A stretch of DNA of 64,000 nucleotides from Triatoma infestans. Taxonomy: Eukaryota; Arthropoda; Insecta; Hemiptera; Reduviidae. The notes below the pieces were generated by a model. It was not told the origin of the DNA. It ran no database searches and was given only the letters and a program-made list of their open reading frames with translations. Position 1 is the stretch's first letter. Every line of letters starts with the position of its first letter. This document shows, one piece after another, positions 32,459 to 43,384 of the stretch. Location: assembly GCA_011037195.1 (NCBI GenBank), contig JAAEAF010002802.1:34275-98274 (forward strand). The letters run 5' to 3'. The translations under genes were made by a program, and so were the position numbers.

Positions 32459-32585
32459 ACAAGTTATAATTATTTATACAAGAAAAGAACATTTTTACAA
32501 TTTATAATAATTTATTAGGAACAAAATAATTTGTTTTTACAAGTTATAATGATTTATACAACAAAGAACATTTTTACTATTTATA
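32459..32585. repeat. Two about 48-bp near-repeats beside the hAT gene
   Basis: 32459-32507 and 32539-32585 both read ACAAGTTATAAT, ATTTATACAA, AAAGAACATTTTTAC and end in TTTATA. They lie between the transposase stop and the hAT end, where subterminal binding sites for the transposase would be expected. Confidence 0.8.
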
Positions 32586-32618
32586 AAAAGATGTGTTAAA
32601 TTTTCAATTTTGAAAACT

Positions 32619-34096
32619 TCACTCTTCGAAATTGTTTGCAACCACATGAAATTTCAAATGTTGGAACGTAAAGTGACGACGATCTGGGCGTAAGATGGAC
32701 TTGTAACGACTAAAAGATCGTTCAACATCTACAGATGTTATAGGTGCCTTGCTGAAAGAAGTTATCTCGTTGGTTGTAAAGGGTACACGATGTTCTGAGG
32801 TGACTTCTGTTCCACTGATAATATCAGAAATCTGGCAGATGGTCTCCCACCCTTTGTTCTTGCTCAGTACTTCTACCAGTTTTGATCTGATCAGATCTCC
32901 CTTACTCCCAGGTATTCCTTCCACCTTTTCGATGACTTTTTTAACGTTGGACACGTTTTCTGTCAGTCGAACATTTTGGGACTCAAGTTGGGTAATGGCT
33001 TGTGCAAGAAATACGCAATTGTCAGAAATGAATGCAAGGTCGTTCCTTAAATTAGGTTTCTCGAATAAAGACTTGGCTGTATTTATCGCTACTGCTTCGT
33101 CTTCGAGATGTGAAAGGACATTCTTGATTTTATTGTAGTTTTCATAGTAATACTGAGCTGCTTCCAGCCAAGTACCCCATCTTGTCAATATTGGTTCTGG
33201 TGGAAGGCACAAGTCTGGATAGAGATCTTTTAGCATTTTAATGCGACTTGGTGCTTTTAAGAACACTTTTTTAACCGAGGAGATTAAGGAATCTACGTCA
33301 CTGAACAAAGATCGGACAGTTTCTGCTACTCGATGCAAGGCATGAGCAATACACGTCACATGAATTATCTTAGGATAAAATACCTGAATAGATTGCCCAG
33401 CCTTGACCATGTTGGGGGCAGCATCAGAGAGAAACAAAAGAACTTTTTCGTTCAAAACTCCACTGGGCCATAGGATATGCATTGAGGCATCGAAGAATTT
33501 TGAAATGGTGGAATGATTGCATTTTTCGAGAACCTCACAGTTCAAAAGGAATGGCTTTGAATCCACATCAGCATCACTGTCAAGTTTTCCAATAACTGCA
33601 TTGGCAATATACCTGCCCTCAACGTCAGTGGTTTCATCAATTGACACCCAAATCGGTCCATCTTTGATATGTTCTCGAATTTTGTTAGTGTATCTTTATA
33701 GATATCTTCCAGGTAGTTTTTCCGCAGAGTGCTCTCGTCAGGCATTTTTTTCCCAATATAGGTCTCTAAGAATCCTAAATGAGGATTTTTAAGTTTGTGG
33801 AAAGGGATATCTGCTCTAACCAAAGCCCGACACAGATCTGTACTCAGAGTAGACTTACTTGATGATGGAGATGTAAGGAAGGCTTGATAGGACGTCCTCT
33901 CTTTCTTTCTGTTTTTATTCTCTATGTGCGATCCGGTGGCAATATGTTGGGTGACTTGGGAACGTTGAGAGCAAGAAACGCGCTTGTCACAAGCTGTGCA
34001 GTACAAAATGTCTCCATCACTTCGAAAAAGTTCTGCTGGAAACTCGCGAAGATATTTAGCAACCAGTTGTCTGTTTGAGGCCGATGTTCGTGGCAT
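32619..34096 (-). pseudogene. hAT transposase with CGGBP1-like BED finger, one frameshift
   Basis: I take the second Met (MPRTSASN, 34096) as the start. Residues of about 1-70 hold a BED-type zinc finger (YCTACDKRVSC...H-x4-H), and the following 90 residues resemble vertebrate CGGBP1, itself derived from a hAT transposase. The transposase part follows: SIDETTDVEG (first Asp), CNHSTISKFF, LFLSDAAPNMVKAG (second Asp), the C/HxxH-type block HVTCIAHALHRVAE, LTRWGTWLEAA, and the dimerisation region SVDVERSFSRYKSIL near the C-terminus (ends 32619). The protein is split by a missing A near 33668-33674: the N-terminal frame runs on to 33542, the C-terminal frame opens by 33660. Otherwise no stops, so inactivation looks recent. 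Such DUF659/CGGBP1-like proteins are common in insect and chelicerate genomes. Confidence 0.9.
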
Positions 34097-34830
34097 TTCA
34101 CCCAAAAAAGAATACACTAAGTGACCGAACGAAATGAATTGGACACTTCAACGAACGAGCTGAAAGAACAGACAACGTCAGACAACTTCAAAGAACTAAC
34201 AAGTGCCCGTCACTGTTTAGCAGCATTCTGTGTAAATTACAATAACCATTGTACCCACTGTGATTCACAGCCCTACAGTCTGTGGTTCACAGTTCCTGTC
34301 AACCACCTCCCAATTATGAAAATATGCCCAAAATGAAAAATATGAAAAAATATGTACATATTTTGATTAAATATGTAGAAATATTTATTTATTTTGATCA
34401 AATATGTATAAATATGCGATAACATCCAAATATGTGGAAATATGTGAAATAAAAGTAGACTCAAACGGCTTAAAAAGTGTCAGTATGAATACTTCTAGTT
34501 GAAAAACGTCTGTAAATTGCCTAGAAAAAAATATGTAAATACATACGAATCCGTTCCCTAGTAATCAGTAATGTGTGCGGCCTCCATGAGCCCTGCGACA
34601 GGCTTGGAGGCGGTCTGGCATGCTCAATACCAGGGTATCCAGTACATCTTGCGGAAGATTGTCCCATTCCTCTATGGCAGCAAGCATAAGGTCTTGTAGA
34701 GCTCATGGTGGTTGGGGACGGTTGGGAATTGCTGTTTTCAGTAATCTCCATACAAGTTTCACACAATTCAAATTAGTAGACGATGGTGGCCAGATCATTC
34801 TTTGAATACCATGGCTTTCCAAAAATCTAT

Positions 34831-35200
34831 TGTTACACTCTTCCGCTTAATAGCTCCCAAACTGGAGCAAAGTCACCTTAGCTAGAACAGTGGAGAAGGG
34901 GGGATTCTAAATCAAGGAGGGCGAAAGGAAAAACAGGCAAATTAAAAGGAGCAAAATAAAAATCACTAATCCCTAAATTATTTTCTTCCTAAATCCTAAA
35001 TTTACTGACTAATTATTAATCTAAACCTAGACTAAATTAGTTAATGCTAATCTAAACCTGTGCCTTAAACTAACTTAACTCTACTTCTTACACTACCTTA
35101 ACATTATTCCTTACGCTAACTTAAAACTAATTTACAATTAAATTTCTGGGTTCTATACCGACCGATCCCGGAGGAGGCATAAGCTCATACGACCGTAACA
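34831..35200 (-). repeat. Solo LTR (family C) in the Tc1 element
   Basis: 370 bp. On the minus strand it starts TGTTACGGTCG and ends AGAGTGTAACA. Flanked by CTAT at 34827-34830 and 35201-35204, a 4-bp target duplication. No LTR partner or internal region is present; presumably formed by LTR-LTR recombination. Not similar to LTR families A or B beyond the termini. Confidence 0.8.
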
Positions 35201-35944
35201 CTATTCACAGTCTGTGCGCGATGGGCACGAGCATTATCGTCCATTAAAGTGAAATCTGCTCCAATTTAGCTCTAAATTCGCGAACAATGGGTTCAAGGAC
35301 GTTGTTCTCATATTTTTTGTGACATCATATTGCTCTGGCTGTGGACCAGTGGTGTGCGGCGTCCCATATCATTATTCCTCCCCAGAAGAGTGCTGAACCA
35401 TCACCTTGCTGGTAGCATTCAACAATGAAAGCTTCATTTAAACGTTGACCATTTTCCCTGCAGACATGAATGCTTTTGTCAGCTGGATGCAACGAAATGC
35501 GTACATCATCCGAAAATAACGTTTGGGCCCATTGTTTCCTGGTCAAATTTTCATATCTTCTTACCCATTGTACACGCTGAAGCCTGTGGCGATATTCGAG
35601 GCCTAGTGCCCTAGATGACCTTCGAGAACGTAGTCCTACATTGTGGAGTCGATTTCGAACAGTTTGTTTGACACATTGATTCCTGTAGCCGCTCGGAGCT
35701 CTCTCCGTAATAAGGTGGTTGCTATGCTTCTAGGTTGTCTCCTAGCGAAAATACAGATGTATCGGTCTTGAGCAGCTGTTGTTTTGCGTGGTCTACCTAT
35801 CAGCTATGGTTTGTGTCTGTTGGAATTTCAGCGCAAGTCTGGAAACGTCACTTTGATTGCATCGCACCACATGAGCTACTTCGGCTTGTGTCATTTGACC
35901 ATGTTGCATTAAAGTCACTATTCGAACTCTACCTGCTGCTGAAA

Positions 35945-35951
<7 letters not shown>

Positions 35952-35979
<28 letters not shown>

Positions 35980-36877
35980 TTTTGTTGAAGGGGCACAAGA
36001 ACTAAGGTCCTTTGCCCCTGATGTTCAGCCAGTGTATGCACTTAATCACACTTTTCATCCGACCAACTGCAATTTCTGATAATGCTCAAATTAAATTAAA
36101 TAGCTGAATGTCTCTAAGGAATTATATTGATTTGGTTACGCTACATTCATCATCATCTAGGGCCTCTTTCAGATTGTTTGGCATATTCAATTTTGCTCTA
36201 GCATTAGCGTATTGTGGGATATTCAATTAGAATGTGGCGGACAGTCAATGGTACCAAGCAAACGTTACATATCGCCGGTTGTTCACTACGAAACAGGTAT
36301 CTATGTGTTAGCAGAGTATGGCCTAAGCGCAATCTTGCCAATAAACTTCTTCTCGTCGAACAGCTCGATATGACGTCATCCATTTCCTTGGGGAGTTCTT
36401 AATATTTCTCAGTTTATTTGCAGTTGGCATGAATTCCCATTCTCTCTTCCACAGGGCAGTTAGCTCTTTCTTCTGGTGATTTCTCCAATCAGATGGCAGA
36501 ATGAGTTCTTGCTTATTTGGGAGTAGTGCTGCTTCCTTCGCTGCTTTGCCCGCGACTTCGTTATAATTTATTCCTGCATGTCCAGGGACCCACAGGAACG
36601 CTACTACTTTATTTTTCAAGCTGCAGGTATGGAGAAGAGTATGCACAGTCTGTACTAAATTGTTGTGGCTATCCGGCTGAGTGACTGATTGTAGAGCACT
36701 TTTTGAATCTGTGCATATTATATACTTGTGTGCTTCACTACGAACTACATACTGTAATGCTTCATGGATAGCAAATAATAACTCGGCTGTGAAAACCTGG
36801 ATTCGTCAATCAGGTGGAATCGATGCTTTATGTTATCAACCACGAATGCAGCTCCAACATTGGTTGATATTTTGGAA
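35952..36877 (-). pseudogene. LINE fragment with RNase H, inserted in Tc1
   Basis: Bounded by CTGAAATCGTGTG at 35939-35951 and 36878-36890 (13-bp target duplication), with a (GT)n tract (35948-35974) as its 3' tail. The minus strand encodes an RNase H domain (VFTAELLFAIHEAL, ICTDSKSALQSV, FLWVPGHAGINYNEVAGKAA) and a C-terminal knuckle (RSEQPAICNVC...VRHILIEYPT, where the last Cys is Tyr). A frameshift near 36800 separates the RNase H start from upstream sequence. It resembles I/R1-type LINEs but is a different family from the one at 6177. Reverse transcriptase is absent. Confidence 0.88.
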
Positions 36878-37590
36878 CTGAAATCGTGTGCCGTGTCATT
36901 GCTGTTTATATTCACGGTAAAATCACTTCCTTTTTCAACTTACACGCAATCAACAAAAAATTTTTCAACTGCATGCAATCAGCTCAACTTTTCAACTTAT
37001 CAAAATGTCTAACAAGTAGTGAATGAATGAGCAGATTGTCAGGAAAACAAATGTAACGCAAAGCAAAGGTCCATACAAAACAAAGAAATGCCACATTATT
37101 TACCGCATAAAGTTCAAAAATACAAAATCTTGCAATATGCAAAACATTTTTTTGACCAGTGTATTAAATATACATTAGAAGCATTGATGGAATTTTCATA
37201 TTTGAAGAAAATCGATTAAACGAGAATGCAATTTTACTTAATGGCTTTTGAGTTTGTTTTTTTTGGGGGGGGGAATTTTCTCGAAAACGGTAAATAACGA
37301 TTTTCTTTAAACTTGGAATGCTTGCTGCATAAATAGAAACCTATATTCTTTTATTTAAAACCTTTTTTTTTTTTTTAAAAATTGTTTTAGAGGGGTATTG
37401 GGGGGGGCGGACTGTCAGTTAGTTTAAACTAAATTTGTACAATGTTTTTTTTTCGGTTTTGACCTAGGGTAATTCACTAAAGTCGCACTTCCGTCATTCT
37501 TCGTCCACTGCCGACATTTTTTTCGTTTTTGAGATATTTTTCACAAACACACATAACACACAAATTCTACTTTCTCTTACTCCTATTTTT

Positions 37591-38762
37591 TGTCTGTATA
37601 GACTATTTTACAAGAGCCAACATATAGGGTAACATAAAATATAACCTATAAAACGTTTAAATTGAATGAATATTTTTATGTTACCTACTATATATACTTG
37701 CAGACGGTAGTGCCATTTAGATGAAACTTAGCACAGCAATATTCCCATGACCTTATAAAGTACAATAGGCTAAATGGGTGTCTCAATCGATCAATGAGGG
37801 GGGGGGTTATGGAAGTACTCTTAGTGGGTGACGATCAACAAAGTAGGTGATAATTTACTTACAAATTTCTTTTTTTTGTAAAGATTACATTTCTTTTTTT
37901 TATTTATATATATATATTTTTTTTTATAAAATATTATTATATATCGTAATATGATTAAGTTAATTATAGGTTTGTAGAAAACACAAAGAAAATGCTCCTT
38001 TTTTTTTTTTTACTTTTCCCTCCTTCTGAAAAACACAAATTATTGAACATGTGTTAACTTTGCAAAATCGTACTTTTCATCAGGAATTCGTATGTGTTTT
38101 GCTTGTCCAGGATACGAAAATAGTAATTCTATTCGACTAGAGAATAAAGTGCCACTTTTAAAAACACTCGGAGTTTATATTTCCTCTTAACGAAAGTTAT
38201 AAAAAGAAGTTTACACTTGCGTTAAAAATTACATATATTTTCTATAACAGATAAAACTATTTTACTTTCTCTTACTCCTAGTAAGAGGAAGTATTGTTTA
38301 AAGAAGAAATATAATGTTGTGCGGCGACTTCTAAGAGAAAGCTGTCCATTGAAAAAGAAAAGGTTACCGAAAAAGGATCCAGAAACAACATTAAATTAAA
38401 GTTAAGCAAAATTATATTATGTTTCCAATCATTTTAATTTATTATTATAATGATTTTTTTTTTAAAAAGATTATAAAACAATATTTTAATCCAAAACTTT
38501 AAAATTTGATTAATTTGAAAGTTGACAGTACAGTTTGTTTTACTTTAATCTTGATAGACTTTATCCATAGATTTTAATGGAATAATTGACACATTATTCA
38601 GCTGATGTGGGAAATAGTGTAAATAGTCATGCTTTTTGACCACATGAGCGCAGCACGAGTAAACTGTGAAACTGAACGAGAGTGAGAAAAAAAATACATT
38701 TTTCACGTGTTGAATATTAAATTATTTCTGCAAATTGGTTCTTAACTAATATGAATTTAAAA
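37591..38762. other. AT-rich interval, no gene seen
   Basis: A family R start fragment (ACTTTCTCTTACTCCTAGTA) lies near 38271. The rest is AT-rich with T-runs and no supported gene. Confidence 0.5.
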
Positions 38763-39710
38763 AAAAATCTGGTGTGAAACACTCATACAACTTATAATTC
38801 TCAAAATTATAATTGATAAATTTTATAAGTTAGTGTATTAAATTTAATGAAATTCATCGAAAACTAAAAAGCTTTTCAGTAAAAGCGCACTTCCGGTTTA
38901 CTAATTTTCTTGAAACTCGGCAATTTTGGCCATCTATTTATTTCTAATTAATTTTGTTTGGATGATAGAATAGTATAATCAATTATGATAGCACTTTAGA
39001 GAAACACATAACCCCCACACTTCTCCCAAAAACCCTCTTAAATGACTTCTCCCAGTAAAAATACTTCAAATAAAGAATATAGCTCTTTATATGTGTAGTT
39101 CACCATTGTAGTTTAAAGAACATCGTTGGAGCTGTTTACCGATACGTACTTCCGATCATCCAGTATTTTTACAAACTCGGAATTTCAACAACACATTTAA
39201 TTCTAATTAATATATTTAGATGATAGAATTGTATAGTAAACTGATAGAGCACTTTAAAGGAAAACTTAACCCCAACCCTCCCCCAAAAGTGCCCTAAAAT
39301 GAATTTTTCTAGAGAAATGTTTTCAACAAAAGTTCTAGATCTTTGTATGTGTAATTGATATACGAAATTTAAAGAAAATCGTCCGAACCATTTTTGAGAA
39401 AATTACAAGAAAGTAAAAAAAAAACCATTAAGGAAAGTGCTACTTTCGGTTGAGGAATTTTGACTGCTGACCTACTGTTGGATCCCATAGTGATACCTAA
39501 ACGGAATATCAAGTTTGAATATTCTACGATGTTTCGTTTTTGAGCTATGCTGTTCACATACATACACACACACACACAAACGCTTTTCTAAAAACACTTT
39601 TTTGGACTCAGGGGACCTTAAAACGGATATTTCCGGTGAAAACTCGTTATCGCAAAATTTGACCCGATTACAATACTTCCTCCTCTTTCTAGGAGTAAGA
39701 GAAAGTAAAA
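38763..39710 (-). repeat. Family R repeat, nearly full length
   Basis: Runs from TCTGGTGTGAAACACTCATA to GGAGTAAGAGAAAGTAAAAA, with GCACTTCCGGT near 38886, a degraded CTTCCGATCATCC, and (CA)n near 39562-39578. Confidence 0.85.
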
Positions 39711-40060
39711 AATTCAAATACTGAGAAGTAAAATACTTGAATTAAAGATACTTTATAGCCCGCTTTCTTTTTTTTTCTTTTTTAACTGTAAATTCTTTTT
39801 TATTAGGGGAATTGTTTTGAAATGCGTTCTTGTTTTTGCCTAATGCTGCTAGATGCCGGGCCAGTTAGAGTTGAATAATATTACACTTTTTTTAACTAGT
39901 GAGAAAAAGTTATGCTGCTTTTATTTTATTTTTTCACTTGGTATTAAATGTAAAACTTCTCTCCTTACCTTTGATTTAATAATTGTCACATTATTTACGG
40001 TTGAAAAAAAAAATGTAATATATATTATCTTACCTTTATGTGAGAATCTTACTAGTGAGA
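39711..40060. other. Unassigned AT-rich interval
   Basis: No repeat match or supported gene recognised. Confidence 0.45.
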
Positions 40061-40535
40061 ATCTATAAGACCGTCATTCGCCCTGTAGTTATGTATGCAT
40101 GTGAAACAGGGATACTTAACATGAGCGAATGTAAAATTCTCCGTGTTTGGGAGAGAAAGATCCTCAGACGGATTTTCGGTCCTAAATGAGAGGATGGGAT
40201 TTGGAAGGTCCGGAAAAATAGTGAGCTCAGTGATTTATATGCTGCACCTGACATTGTCCAGGAAATGAAAGGCCAAAGATTGGAATGGCTAGGACATGTC
40301 GAGAGGTTGGACGTGGAAAGAGGTACCAAGAAATTGTACTTGAATCGCCCGGAAGCCAGAAGGAAAGTGAGGAGACCCAGGAAAAGATGGCTGGAAGAGG
40401 CGGAGGGAGATCTGATTTATCTCGGTGTTAGGAGATGAGGACGAAAGCGAAAGACAGGAATAAATGGTGTAAGATTGTTAAGGAAGCCAAGGACCTTCAT
40501 GGGCTGTAGAGCTAAAGAAGAAGAAGAATATATAT
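40045..40535 (+). pseudogene. RTE-type LINE C-terminus
   Basis: The plus strand encodes the familiar end of RTE/BovB-type reverse transcriptases: IYKTVIRPVVMYACET, ERKILRRIFGP, then LEWLGHVERLD and RPRKRWLEEAEGDL. One in-frame TGA interrupts after IFGPK (40187). Near 40435 a one-base loss turns the expected RRWR into a stop; TKAKDRNKWCKIVKEAKDLH then continues in another frame to a proper TAG. A (GAA)n tail follows at 40517-40528, typical for short RTE tails. The palm domain is absent, so it is a 5'-truncated copy. Confidence 0.88.
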
Positions 40536-40860
40536 TATATATAATGGAGTTGATGAGGAGAGAAATTGGGATTGATTAATTAGACAAGATATGAAGACAC
40601 TGTTATAATATAGCTATAAGCTTACACAAACTGCACTGGATTTGTAATGATTTTATAGAATAAATGGTGAGAGTAGAGTTATGGCACGATGTGATGTATA
40701 TGGTTGAATCTGATAGATAGATCCATGTCTAGATCTCTCACTGGCTTATATACAGGTTCCCCACTCTAGCCTGCTTAAGCGAGAGAGTACCAGAGTGTGT
40801 CTGTTTTCTCTCGGTCGGGCTTGTGCTCTCTCCTTCTTGCCGTTACATGTATATATAATG
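40536..40860. repeat. Possible solo LTR, weak
   Basis: 40604-40848 reads TGTTATAATATAGC...TTGCCGTTACA; on the minus strand it would start TGTAACGGC, contain CTGTATATAAGCC as a TATA box and end TATAACA. No matching flanking duplication, so the call is tentative. Confidence 0.35.
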
Positions 40861-41580
40861 TGTGTTTAAGTGTATTTCAAAAATGAAAAGTCGCAGATAG
40901 CACTAAAAATAGATATTCCATGTAAGTAATATCATGGGATCCAGTCGAAATCCGTCGACTGGAAATGCTCGTCGACTTTTTACTGTTTATTTCAGTTTTT
41001 GGAAATTTTTCTCAACTCCTTAAACAATGTATCCTTTTATATAATCCTATCAATTTTAATTGAAATATTTTTTTTTTTTTTTTTGGAGAGAAGTTTGTGA
41101 TTATTTACAGGGCGGTAAATAATTCTCTCTAAATGCTTTGTCTAAATTATAACGTAAATGGTTTTAACGAGGGATATGATGTACAAACTCGAAAATGACA
41201 AAATGTGGAATAAAAATTATATTTTAAAATATAACAAAATTTTGCTAAATACAATATGTTACAATAATACTATAAACTCCATCAGAATGATTTGTTAAGT
41301 AAATTCAATTATATAATTCTACAAATAAATAATCTAACAAATCGGAACAAAAATTTTATTCATATCAATGACAATTAAATAAAAGTAATAAAAGACATAG
41401 GTATAGATATAAAATAATTATAAGTAATTTTAATTTTTATTAATTAGTAATTTGTGTATCTTTTTTTTCATTCGTAAACTTATCCTATAATAATAACAAC
41501 GCCATAATTTAATGTTTTTACAATATCTTTTCAATTGATATTATCGCTCTTGATCGTTCAATAATTTTTTTTTTTTTTTC
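40861..41580. other. Older family R scrap and AT-rich sequence
   Basis: 40870-41100 has diverged family R blocks (AAAAATGAAAAGTCGCAGATA, GACTGGAAATGC). 41100-41580 is very AT-rich with no supported gene. Confidence 0.5.
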
Positions 41581-41584
41581 AATT

Positions 41585-42295
41585 TTTTTATTTTAACCAA
41601 CGCCCGCCTCTAGCCTTTCGACCATTCTTTGGCGAGCAGTATAGTATAGCGCGTTGCTTGCCTCAAACAATTATCTGCAAATATGAAGGGGACGTCTGCA
41701 AGCACTGGGCACAGCGCTAAGTACTCACCGGTTATTTCGAAGTTTAAGTGGCATAACGGACAGAGAAGGGAGTCAGCGACTTCTATCCTGTGCAGATGTT
41801 ATTCTGCAGCTATCCATGGAAGTGGTCTTGCGGAAGGCAGCTACTCCTACCGCTCTTGACAAATGAGCAGGAATCCTATCAAATTGAAGCAACTCCCAAC
41901 TCTTACTAGATGCATGTTCGTTAAAAATTTCTGTCCATCTTTTGTTGACGCTCACTTTTAATGAAGTTCATGGTAGATGAGAATTCCAAAGGCTGGGAAG
42001 GAAGGGATCATCTGCATCTCTTCCTTGGCTAATCGGTTTGCTTTGTTCGTTTCCGAGCCGGCCGCAGTGAGATGGAACCCATCATTGGAAGACGATATTT
42101 CTACCTCTAACAATTAATCCGGCTATTGCTTCCTTGTGGTCAACCTTGAGCACTGGACTCACTAATGTTAGCCGATTTTTGAGAAATAATGACCGCCTGA
42201 GTATCGATAAAAAAAACTGCATTTCTTTCAGGACTTTTAGCGAGATCTTCTAGAGCCATGTTTACGGCTTTCACAGTTCGCCCTCATAATTTGTG
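41585..42295 (-). pseudogene. LINE fragment: RNase H and zinc-knuckle
   Basis: Minus-strand blocks in order: ERNAVFFIDTQAVI (RNase H, middle acid), a degenerate VPSHCGRLGNEQ (C-terminal His/Asn motif) near 42055, NKRWTEIFNEHASSKSWELL (41950-41885), RAVGVAAFRKTTSMD, and CPLCHLNFEITGEYLALCP (C-x2-C-x-C knuckle) near 41720. Several frameshifts. It is a third RNase H-bearing LINE family, distinct from those at 6177 and 35952 by its knuckle. Confidence 0.75.
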
Positions 42296-43384
42296 GAACC
42301 GAGGCAAATTTTTTCTATTTTTAATTTGCTAAACAAACATTTGCAGGAAACTGTTCTAACAGAGGGGCATTGTTATGAAATCTTTAAGGTTTATGTCCAG
42401 ATTTTTGGATATGTGCTTTGTGTTGAATTGGTTACAAAATTTGAAACACTCAATTTCACACATATAAATTCTGCAAAATCTAGATCGCTTCTATATTTCA
42501 ATGACAGATAGACTGCGCATCGTATGTGCTCAATTTTTAAAGTGTGCGTATTACTTATAAAACAGGTAAATCTGTCATCAATTTGTATGAATATTAGATC
42601 TAAAATTGCACATATTTCTTGAATTAGTAAATTTTTTTTTTTTTTTCATTCATTCAAACAAAAGTATCATGAGTAGCTTTCTCATCAGACATATTTTTAC
42701 TTTCTGTTATTTTATCTTGCATCGTCTCTTTTCTTGGAATATAACTTTCAATAAACGTTTCAAATCAAAGTTACAATACAAAAATAAAACAACACCTGAA
42801 CTTATCAATATATCTGTAAGAATAACAAAAAACTGTAAAGATTGTCGATAATCGATAGTCGGATAATAGATAATCGATTCTATCGAAATTGAAAAAGTGC
42901 TATCGATTTTTAATTTTCTGTTGTTTCAATACAATTTTTTTTTTACTTTCTCTTACTATCGATAGTAAGGGAAGTATTTTAAAAAAAAACATATCTCAAA
43001 AAGAAAATATTGCAATAATCTCAAAATTGATCTTCTATTTTAGATGCTATCACTGCATCCGGACAAAGGTTTCGGGTAAAAATTCATCAAGCGGAAGTGT
43101 GGTACTACTGAATTTTTTTTAACTTTAGTTTTTCGCGATGTCCTCGCAAACAGCATACATACATGTTGACATATATCACAAGATAATCACATTTTTTTCG
43201 TATATACGTACTTCTTATACGAATATCATTCTTAAAGAATTATTTTCGGACTCGGACTCTCAATGATTGAATGAATATCTTCACTTCATCTCATAGAAAA
43301 AAAAATCTGGTATGAAACACTCACACGACTTTCTCTTACTGTAGTTTGTAGTGTTATTTAATTCTAATTACTCGTAATATTTTT
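42296..43384. other. AT-rich interval with older family R scraps
   Basis: 42945-43140 is a diverged family R piece (ACTTTCTCTTACTATCGATA, GCGGAAGTGTGGTACTACT). A minus terminus TCTGGTATGAAACACTCACA lies at 43307. A short GATAATCGAT-rich patch is at 42846-42880. No supported gene. Confidence 0.55.

Larger units (their letters stand above)
32292..34560 (-). mobile_element. hAT element, 2.27 kb, with 8-bp TSD
   Basis: Bounded by GTAATCAG at 32284-32291 and 34561-34568, an 8-bp target duplication as expected for hAT. The ends TAAGGAACGGAT and the complement of TAGGGAACGGAT form short terminal inverted repeats extending through GTATTTA. It carries a BED-finger/transposase gene on the minus strand. 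It sits exactly at the stop codon of the Tc1 transposase. Confidence 0.92.
34563..36899 (-). pseudogene. Tc1-like transposase in three pieces
   Basis: Reading on the minus strand: a start ATG at 36899-36897 and the next few residues, then the LINE; 35951-35205 with the paired-like helix-turn-helix (HGQMTQAEVAHVVRCNQSDV), FSDDVRISLHPAD (first Asp) and MDDNARAHRA (second Asp); then the solo LTR; then 34830-34563 with the C-terminal AAIEEWDNLPQDV and GRTHY-stop. The spliced length is about 341 codons, standard for Tc1. The usual SPDLNPIEH block reads STNLNCVKL here, so the third catalytic acid is lost. There are at least two frameshifts. All pieces are co-linear, showing that the three insertions occurred inside one element. 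Confidence 0.85.
32061..37161 (-). mobile_element. Tc1-like element, 5.1 kb with three internal insertions
   Basis: The ends are CACTGGTCAAAAAAA (32061) and TTTTTTTGACCAGTG (to 37161); inverted similarity extends about 50 bp through a shared CAAGATTTTGTATTT. TA flanks both sides (32059-32060 and 37162-37163). Removing the hAT element, the solo LTR and the LINE, each with one target copy, leaves about 1.5 kb, the normal size of a Tc1-like transposon. Confidence 0.9.
31549..37590 (+). repeat. Older family R copy split by the Tc1 composite
   Basis: 31549-32060 (CTCTTACTACTCCTAGTAAG, TTTTCATCGGAAATATTTG) and 37164-37590 (ATATACATTAGAAGC, ending ACTTTCTCTTACTCC) are the two halves. The uninterrupted version of the target (CACCTACATAATATTAAT) can be read at 6970-6988. 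Confidence 0.7.

Noticed and set aside
40604..40848. Fourth LTR family
   Set aside because: Ends and a TATA box look right, but no target duplication and no second copy; kept only as a weak feature.
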